Shown: piece after piece, positions 7,236 through 13,024 of the stretch
Numbering within the stretch: position 1 is the first letter of the stretch
How the letters are laid out: every line of letters starts with the position of its first letter
Source: an uncultured Erysipelotrichaceae bacterium
GTDB taxonomy: Bacteria > Bacillota_I > Bacilli_A > Acholeplasmatales > Anaeroplasmataceae
Direction of reading: 5' to 3'
DNA length: 13,024 bases
Assembly: GCA_902783745.1 (NCBI GenBank)
Contig: CACZRY010000036.1
Coordinates: 1-13,024, forward strand
The notes under the pieces: model-generated
What the model was told of the DNA's origin: nothing
The model's database searches: none
What the model saw: the letters and a program-made list of their open reading frames with translations, nothing else
Made by a program: the position numbers and the translations under genes

Positions 7236-7968
7236 TATCATCACCATCCTTACTACTATATTCTATTTCGTTAATTTCATCATTAATTGGGGATATTATT
7301 GCACCAAATAATGCCGATATAACAGTTGATATTATAATCTTAAATCCAATGCCAATCTCTTTTATAAATGGTACATAATAAAATAAACAAGATATTGATA
7401 TAGATAATAATATAACAAATGTTATTTTTAAGCTTCTTCTCGCATCAGGTATTATTATTGCGATAAACATTGCATATAAGGCAATACTTAAAGCATCTAA
7501 TAACTTTTCATCAGGTATTAGCTTTGATGCAAATGCGCCAAGTGTTGTACCTAAAACCCAACCAATTATAGGTAATGTTATAATACCAAACATATATCTT
7601 GCGTTAATCTTCTCTTTTTCTGTTACTGCAATTGCGTATACCTCATCAGTTATTCCAAAGCCAAAAAGTAATCTTAATCCAGTAGGTGTTGTACTATCTA
7701 GCTTTTGAGATAGGGATAAAGACATTAATGAATATCTTAAATTTATTAACAATACCGTTAACCCTATTTCAAATAATGATAATCCATGGCTAATCATTTC
7801 AACACCAGCCTGTTGACCTGATGATGTTACGTTAGTTAAGGATATAATAATTGCGGTAAGAGGAGTTATACCATAGCTATCAACAGCCATTACTCCAAAG
7901 GAAAATGAAACCGCGATATATCCAAGCATTATAGGTATTCCTTTTTTTAAACCATATAAATAACCCAT
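7228..7968 (-). CDS. azlC: AzlC-type branched-chain amino acid exporter, large subunit
   Basis: A 246-residue integral membrane protein, the usual length for AzlC. Several hydrophobic helices are visible. Family stretches include KKGIPIMLGYIAVSFSFGV at residues 8-26, then NVTSSGQQAGVEMI, LINLRYSLMSLSLSQ, and GFGITDEVYAIA. The C-terminus is a charged cytoplasmic tail (NEIEYSSKDGDDNA). It works with AzlD in the membrane to export branched-chain amino acids. The start at 7968 lies four bases after the stop of the leucine-rich repeat gene. Its own ribosome site is weak (GAAGAG, about eleven bases away), so translation may depend on coupling. The last codons contain the azlD ribosome site. Confidence 0.92.
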   Translation of the reverse strand: MGYLYGLKKGIPIMLGYIAVSFSFGVMAVDSYGITPLTAIIISLTNVTSSGQQAGVEMISHGLSLFEIGLTVLLINLRYSLMSLSLSQKLDSTTPTGLRLLFGFGITDEVYAIAVTEKEKINARYMFGIITLPIIGWVLGTTLGAFASKLIPDEKLLDALSIALYAMFIAIIIPDARRSLKITFVILLSISISCLFYYVPFIKEIGIGFKIIISTVISALFGAIISPINDEINEIEYSSKDGDDNA

Positions 7969-7972
7969 AATA

Positions 7973-9286
7973 CTAAATCTCTTCTATCTCATTTTCACTA
8001 TTGTAATGCCAATATTTTAAAGTAGGATCTATGTTATCTAAATCCTCTTGATAATAATAAATATAATTAGCATTAAAATATGCATCATATGTAACTGTTT
8101 GTGCTTCTAAATCGGATTGACTACCCTTATAATATATCTTTTCTAAAGCTAATGCCCCATAAAATACTTTATTTTCTAATGTTATATTTTTAGGTAAAAC
8201 TACTGATTTTAAAATCTTACATTCACCAAATGTTTGATATGTAAGCTTAGATACGCTATCAGGTAATACTACTTCTTTTAATAAGCTACAACCATAAAAT
8301 GCTTGTCCACCTATATAAGATACTGTAGATGGAATATCTATATTTGATAAATATTTACAATTATAAAACATCTCAGATGGAATAGATGTTAGGTTAGATG
8401 GAAGCTTTATATCTTCAAGTAAAGAATCATTTTTAAATGTAGATGCACTAAAAGATACATTGCTACCCTTAAATAAAACCTTACTTAATAAACTACAATC
8501 TTGGAATACACCACTTTGAAGATGTGTAATATTTTCATCTAATGTGATTTCTTTAATCTTAGTACCTCTAAATGCATCAACACCTAAAAGCCATACTGTA
8601 GATGGTATTTTTACAGTTTCAAGCTCACTTGATGTAAATAAGTAATCACTAAAATAAGGTACAGTACCATTAAATATAGCACTCTTAATAGAAGAATTCT
8701 TAAAACAAGATTTACCTATATAATTAAAATCTATATCTGATTCAAATGATGTAATATTGCTTCCATAAAATGCATTATCTGAAATAGAAAAGAAATCATA
8801 TTCATCATCTAATGTAACATCTTCTTTATTTAATACTAAATCTCCACTAAAATTTTCTAACGCATTAGATGCGATACCTCTTATTTTAGTATCACCTATT
8901 TCATTACCAGAAATAAGCCATCCATCTACATATATATTAGAATTATCCTTTTGGTCATTATAAATCTTAGTACCAAAGAATGCGTCTTTACCAATAGACA
9001 TGATTGTTGAAGGTATTTTAACACTTGATAAGAAGCTACATCCATTAAATGCGTTATCTGCAATTTTAATTACAGGATATTCCTTACCATTATAAATATA
9101 TTTTTTTGGAATAGAAATTGAGCTTTTATTACCGTTATATCCTGTTATAACAGCGTTATAGCTATCATCAAGTCCTATCTCAAAATTTGTTTTTCCATTT
9201 TCTACAACATCACTATTATCATTTTTACCACAAGAGACTAAAAATAATGGTAATGCTAATACTAAAGGTAAAGCTTTAAATTTCAT
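7973..9286 (-). CDS. BspA-type leucine-rich repeat surface lipoprotein
   Basis: A 437-residue secreted lipoprotein. The signal peptide MKFKALPLVLALPLFLVSC ends in the lipobox LVSC (Cys19), followed by an Asn/Asp-rich spacer. From about residue 60 to 410 it is built of LRR_5 (BspA/Treponema type) repeats of 22-24 residues, with the pattern aF.gC..L..i.lPsti..Ig. Clear copies read NAFNGCSFLSSVKIPSTIMS and QAFYGCSLLKEVVLPDSVSK. Such proteins are exposed on the cell surface and often bind host or partner-cell ligands; the ligand here is unknown. The frame extends to a TTG at 9301, but that TTG overlaps the ribosome site GGAGGT. The ATG at 9286, seven bases after it, is the real start. It is the first gene of the five-gene unit and has its own promoter. 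Confidence 0.9.
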   Translation of the reverse strand: MKFKALPLVLALPLFLVSCGKNDNSDVVENGKTNFEIGLDDSYNAVITGYNGNKSSISIPKKYIYNGKEYPVIKIADNAFNGCSFLSSVKIPSTIMSIGKDAFFGTKIYNDQKDNSNIYVDGWLISGNEIGDTKIRGIASNALENFSGDLVLNKEDVTLDDEYDFFSISDNAFYGSNITSFESDIDFNYIGKSCFKNSSIKSAIFNGTVPYFSDYLFTSSELETVKIPSTVWLLGVDAFRGTKIKEITLDENITHLQSGVFQDCSLLSKVLFKGSNVSFSASTFKNDSLLEDIKLPSNLTSIPSEMFYNCKYLSNIDIPSTVSYIGGQAFYGCSLLKEVVLPDSVSKLTYQTFGECKILKSVVLPKNITLENKVFYGALALEKIYYKGSQSDLEAQTVTYDAYFNANYIYYYQEDLDNIDPTLKYWHYNSENEIEEI

Positions 9287-9311
9287 ATTTAATACCTCCA
9301 AAACTAAATAA

Positions 9312-9340
9312 ATTATATAACATTATTAGATATTTTTAAA
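9312..9340 (-). promoter_or_regulatory. Promoter of the lipoprotein-azlCD-flavoprotein-RluA unit
   Basis: On the minus strand, TTTAAA (9340-9335, 4 of 6 consensus positions) and TATAAT (9317-9312) are 17 bases apart, upstream of the GGAGGT ribosome site. No terminator is visible between the five genes that follow. Confidence 0.55.
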
Positions 9341-9346
9341 TATCTA
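9327..9346. promoter_or_regulatory. Inverted repeat covering the -35 box of the lipoprotein operon
   Basis: TAGATATTT (9327-9335), a TT centre and AAATATCTA (9338-9346) form a perfect 9-bp-arm dyad. It overlaps the proposed -35 box, so it may be an operator. No T-run follows it on either strand, so it does not look like a terminator. Confidence 0.4.
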
Positions 9347-9373
9347 TTAAAATAACAAAAAACTATTATAAGT

Positions 9374-9403
9374 GAAAAAAAGAATAGGGCTTATGCCCTA
9401 TTC
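9374..9403 (-). terminator. Rho-independent terminator overlapping the helicase stop codon
   Basis: On the minus strand GAATAGGGC and GCCCTATTC form a perfect 9-bp stem with an ATAA loop, followed by TTTTTTTC. The TAG stop of the helicase (9400-9398) lies within the 5' arm. This is the strongest terminator in the window. Confidence 0.92.
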
Positions 9404-12400
9404 AACAGTTATTAATAAATTATTTTGGATTGCATAATCATAGACATATAATAATCTTTCTTTATTTGTCTTTGATAATACCTTATTATCATAACCAAAC
9501 GCAATTAAAGTAAATTTAAATAAATCATCTTGTGAAATATTTCCTTGTACTTCTATTACATTATTCATTGCGCAAATTATTTCTTCTTTAGAAATATCTT
9601 TTAATTCACGTTTAAATGCGGCACGATAATGATCCATTGTTTTTTCTTTTACCTTTTGCCAATAGAATTCATTGCCATCCTGATCTAATGTCTTTTGATA
9701 TTCTAATATCTTAAGCATCATACGTAATCTTTGTGCTGCCTTTTGATTAAATACTTTAATATCTGAATATTCTTTTATTCTATCCTTGATTAAATCAAAT
9801 GATATTGGAGCTTCAGTATTAATTACATCATTTAATACTAAGCCAATATTATAATCAAAGCCCTTTTCAAGGTCATATTTAGTGAAATTTTTAGATTTTG
9901 TTACCTTGTATGGTAATTTATCGTATGCTTCTTCTATAACATCATTCTTTTCGATTTTTGGATTTAATACATGTTCTTCTTTAACAAAAGGATCATCTAT
10001 TGCGTCAATAATTCTATCAAGGCATGCATCCTTGTTTTTGAAGTATTCAACTGAATAAATAGTTATAATCTTCCATTTTAAATTATTTAATACATTAGGC
10101 ATTACATATATTTTATCGCGAAGTGATGTATTAGATACTAACGCATTATCAATAATAATACCAAGTAAGTAATCCTTATCATTTTCATCTTTTATTGCAA
10201 TATCTACTTTGAAGTTAGAATCTCCAACATTACATACTGCCTTATAACCTAATCTTACAAGATCATTTTTAATGAATTCCTTTAAATCTAATGTAGGAGA
10301 TGAATTACCCTTAGAAATCTTATTTTCTGATACATCCATTGCGTATTTTAAGAATTTCTTTAGCATTAATGCACCACTTGATTGTATTTCAGAATCTGAT
10401 GGGAATGATTCATATTTTATTGTAGATACTACAATCATCTTTTCTTTTGAACGAGATACTGCAACATTTAATCTTCTTTCTCCATTTGCCTTAACAATAG
10501 GACCTACAACAGATGCACGACCCATTTGATTTAGACGGAAGCCAATAGATAAGATAATAATATCTCTTTCATCACCTTGTACATTTTCAATAGATTTTAC
10601 AAATAATTCTTCACCCTTAGTATTTAAGATATTATCTAATATTCTTGAAATCTTTTTGTCCTCTTGAATTAGATTTTGTATTGCATCATATACTTTTTCT
10701 TGCTGTTTCATATTAAATACAATAACACCAAGTGATTTATCAATATTTGCATCATCACTATAAATCTCTTTTATTGTATCAATAATTGCAGTAATCTCTT
10801 CTTTAGTAATATCACTTGTCTTCTTTTGTTCTTTTAATTCAACATACTTAAAGTCAATAACATCACTAATCTTAGATTCAGGGAAAGTATATAAGCTAGA
10901 TTCATAGAAATTATCATTAGAGAATCTAATTAATTCTTCATTATGACTTCTATAATGATACTTTAATCTTATTCTTGGTAATTCAATAGCTAAGCATTCA
11001 TCAAGTAATGATGGTGAATCCTCATAAGAAACATTTTGTTCTTCTGATACATCAGCTTGGAAATACATTGTAGGTGGCATCTGCATAGGATCTCCTGCAA
11101 CAATTAATGACTTACCACGAGCTATTGCGCCAATAGCTTCATGTACTGGAATTTGTGATGCTTCATCAAAAATAATAATATCAAACTTATCTAAGTTTAC
11201 AGGTAAATATTGCGCAACACTTAAAGGAGACATTAAGAAGCATGGATAATAAGATCTAATAATATCATTATAATTAATTAATGTTTCTCTTATTGTTGTA
11301 CCTCTACCATTAGATTGTACAATCTTCTTTAATCTACCTATTGGTGATGTTTCAGCATATTTAACTGAATTATTAATTAAATTCTTAGATAATCTAGATG
11401 AAACCTCTTCAATTACAATATTATTATATTCATCAATTAAATTCTTATATTTTTCTATTTCCTTATCAAAGGCAATTGGGTTAAAGAAATTAATCTTATC
11501 ATCCTTAAAATATAATCTAATAAATGAATTAGCTAATGAATATTCATATATTTCTTCTATTTCATTAATATCAAATTTATTATTAAACATTTCATTAACA
11601 AAATCATTAATCATTAAATCATTAGAAGATGCTAATTCTTTATTAATTGATACTATATCAATAACCTTAGTAAAATTAGAATCTATAATTGCATCATTAA
11701 TAAATGCTAATACATTATCAAATGAATCATCAAATAAATTCTTATCAATATCATATTTTGATACTAAGCTATCATATTTCAAAATAAATGAATTAAGCTT
11801 AGTATTTAAAATACTTCTTAGCATATTAATCTTATTATCACGTGAATTATAAATATCTATAAACTTCAATAGATTATCCATATAATTAGAATCTATTTTA
11901 ATTACATCAGATACAAATTCTCTTGTATTTAATAAGATTTCTTTTATTTCATTACTCTTATCTAAATTAGTAATATAATCAATACCTGTTAAATTATTAA
12001 TAATATCTACTTTTGCAAGTACTAACGAATTCAATTCATTAATTCTTAAGAAGTCCTTATAAATATCAACATATTGTCTTTTTGGTAGCTTAGCGTTAGG
12101 TACTAAAATTGATTTTAATTCCTTCTTATATTTAGAATTAACCTTTAATTTCTTAAAGAAACCTTCTACATTTGATAATTCATTTATTGCAGCATTAGAA
12201 TCAAGTAATAAAATTTGATTCTTACTAAATTCTTTATTCTTATTTAATAAGCCATCTAATTCTATACCATATGAAATAGTATCTAATACTATAGAATCAT
12301 CTTTATTAGAAATAAAATAATTAATATCTCCTAAATATAGCTTATTATCATATATAGTATTTAATATCTTTAATACTAATACTGTATTTGAAATAGTATA

Positions 12401-13024
12401 ATCTATATTAATAAATTCACTCTTTAAATTATTAAATTCAGTATTAAAATCATTTAAAAGATTATTTAATTCATTAAAATCAGATATAAATTCTTCCTTA
12501 TCATATAAATTAATATAATCCTTTTTAATAGCTTTTAATAATGTTTTATCATAATCATTAATATGTGCTGCAAGATTCTTTGCGTTAATAAACATATTAA
12601 TAGTATCATCATATTTTTCTTTATTTAATGATAATAAATATTCATCATTAAATTGATAATTATATTCATATTTATCCTTTAATCCTAAATATGAAACAAT
12701 AGATTGATATAATGAATAATAATATTTATTATCACGCATTAATTTAATAGTATCTAAAATATTTTCTTTTTTAGAATCTAGGTTATAGCATTTAGGTAAG
12801 AAGTCTTCTTTTTCTTTAGTATTACCTAAGCTTATAGTTTCATCAAGCTTTTTAAAGAATTCTTGTTTAGATGCCTTATTAGAATGTAATTCTAATGAGA
12901 AACGATCAAGCTTAATATTCTTTAATCTCTTATAAACAACATCTAAGGCTGCCTTCTTTTCCGCAACGAATAATACTGTCTTTCCATGGTAGAATGCATT
13001 TACAATCATATTAACTATTGTTTG
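9398..13024 (-). CDS. Giant SF1 helicase with Vsr-like and DUF3320-like domains, N-terminus missing
   Basis: The frame stays open through the right edge. The first visible residues, QTIVNMIVNAFYHGKTVLFV, are what follows Walker A (GPPGTGKS) in this family, so the ATG at 13009 is internal. About 1,208 residues are visible. Motif Ia (LFVAEKKAALDVV) is followed by a Lys/Asn/Asp-rich region of about 500 residues. Then come MSPLSVAQYLP, the DEAS box (11167-11156), GDPMQMPPT, YHYRSHNEELIRFSN, QGDERDIIILS and NVAVSRSKEKM. These are the UPF1/DNA2-like AAA_11/AAA_12 motifs. A Vsr-like PD-(D/E)xK region (about 10300-9990: FKVDIAI, YLLGIIIDN, LRDK, LKWKIITIYS) and a DUF3320-like C-terminus (EAPISFDLIKDRI) complete the layout. 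Relatives usually have an N-terminal DUF4011 and total nearly 2,000 residues. Such proteins have been proposed as antiphage factors, but no partner gene is visible. Full function is unknown. Confidence 0.9.
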   Translation of the reverse strand, partial: QTIVNMIVNAFYHGKTVLFVAEKKAALDVVYKRLKNIKLDRFSLELHSNKASKQEFFKKLDETISLGNTKEKEDFLPKCYNLDSKKENILDTIKLMRDNKYYYSLYQSIVSYLGLKDKYEYNYQFNDEYLLSLNKEKYDDTINMFINAKNLAAHINDYDKTLLKAIKKDYINLYDKEEFISDFNELNNLLNDFNTEFNNLKSEFINIDYTISNTVLVLKILNTIYDNKLYLGDINYFISNKDDSIVLDTISYGIELDGLLNKNKEFSKNQILLLDSNAAINELSNVEGFFKKLKVNSKYKKELKSILVPNAKLPKRQYVDIYKDFLRINELNSLVLAKVDIINNLTGIDYITNLDKSNEIKEILLNTREFVSDVIKIDSNYMDNLLKFIDIYNSRDNKINMLRSILNTKLNSFILKYDSLVSKYDIDKNLFDDSFDNVLAFINDAIIDSNFTKVIDIVSINKELASSNDLMINDFVNEMFNNKFDINEIEEIYEYSLANSFIRLYFKDDKINFFNPIAFDKEIEKYKNLIDEYNNIVIEEVSSRLSKNLINNSVKYAETSPIGRLKKIVQSNGRGTTIRETLINYNDIIRSYYPCFLMSPLSVAQYLPVNLDKFDIIIFDEASQIPVHEAIGAIARGKSLIVAGDPMQMPPTMYFQADVSEEQNVSYEDSPSLLDECLAIELPRIRLKYHYRSHNEELIRFSNDNFYESSLYTFPESKISDVIDFKYVELKEQKKTSDITKEEITAIIDTIKEIYSDDANIDKSLGVIVFNMKQQEKVYDAIQNLIQEDKKISRILDNILNTKGEELFVKSIENVQGDERDIIILSIGFRLNQMGRASVVGPIVKANGERRLNVAVSRSKEKMIVVSTIKYESFPSDSEIQSSGALMLKKFLKYAMDVSENKISKGNSSPTLDLKEFIKNDLVRLGYKAVCNVGDSNFKVDIAIKDENDKDYLLGIIIDNALVSNTSLRDKIYVMPNVLNNLKWKIITIYSVEYFKNKDACLDRIIDAIDDPFVKEEHVLNPKIEKNDVIEEAYDKLPYKVTKSKNFTKYDLEKGFDYNIGLVLNDVINTEAPISFDLIKDRIKEYSDIKVFNQKAAQRLRMMLKILEYQKTLDQDGNEFYWQKVKEKTMDHYRAAFKRELKDISKEEIICAMNNVIEVQGNISQDDLFKFTLIAFGYDNKVLSKTNKERLLYVYDYAIQNNLLITVE

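Noticed and set aside
10272..10529. Open frame on the plus strand, 85 codons
   Set aside because: It is antisense to the conserved NVAVSRS and QGDERD helicase region and shows no family resemblance or ribosome site.
11400..12800. Repeat-like AT-rich stretch suggesting a repeat array or foreign insert
   Set aside because: It is an uninterrupted part of the helicase frame, rich in Asn, Lys, Asp, Ile and Leu. The same region in relatives also separates motif Ia from motif II, so low complexity comes from codon bias.
12998..13009. ATG at 13009 as the true helicase start
   Set aside because: The frame continues upstream to the edge as QTIVN, which directly follows Walker A in relatives, and no ribosome site precedes this ATG.
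1..13024. Recoding of TGA as Trp (Mollicutes code)
   Set aside because: None of the nine visible stops is TGA, but no in-frame TGA occurs within genes and Trp positions use TGG. Nine stops are too few to infer anything.

Overview
The window is AT-rich (roughly 30 % GC by eye) and reads as a compact chromosome segment of a low-GC Gram-positive bacterium. Supporting signs are strong AGGAGG-type ribosome sites, TTGACA/TATAAT promoters, two lipoproteins with Ser-Cys lipoboxes, a CcpA-type cre site, AzlCD, and a BspA-type leucine-rich repeat lipoprotein of the kind common in gut Firmicutes. A Bacilli, Erysipelotrichales or RF39-like host is my inference. Tryptophan is encoded by TGG. All nine visible stop codons are TAA or TAG, and no in-frame TGA is needed anywhere.

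Left part (1-2423, minus strand): an ABC import operon. A lipoprotein of the ABC_sub_bind (TrpX-like) family is followed by one open frame that joins a TrpY-like permease to a TrpZ-like ATPase and runs off the left edge. Its promoter is well formed, and a near-consensus cre site fills the spacer between the -35 and -10 boxes. The leader is very short, so there is no room for a T-box.

Middle-left (2424-4446): galE (minus) and an AraC-family regulator (plus) are transcribed divergently from a 148-bp region. That region holds two promoters and two dyad symmetries. A galE terminator lies between galE and the ABC promoter.

Middle (4459-9286, minus strand): five tightly packed genes form one apparent transcription unit. 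In order of transcription they are a leucine-rich repeat lipoprotein, azlC, azlD, a phytoene-dehydrogenase-like flavoprotein and an RluA-family pseudouridine synthase. Junctions overlap or are a few bases long, and several ribosome sites sit in the end of the upstream gene. The unit converges on the AraC gene at a shared hairpin.

Right part (9398-13024, minus strand): the C-terminal ~1,208 residues of a very large superfamily 1 helicase. It carries helicase motifs, a drifted Vsr-like nuclease domain and a DUF3320-like tail, and ends in a strong terminator. Its N-terminus, including Walker A, lies beyond the right edge.

I found no insertion sequence, CRISPR array, tRNA or rRNA, and no gene-free stretch over 300 bases. 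The best candidates for something new are the permease-ATPase fusion with a retained internal ribosome site, the cre-controlled TrpXYZ-like operon, and the altered nuclease site in the giant helicase. I cannot point to a clearly new multi-gene system.
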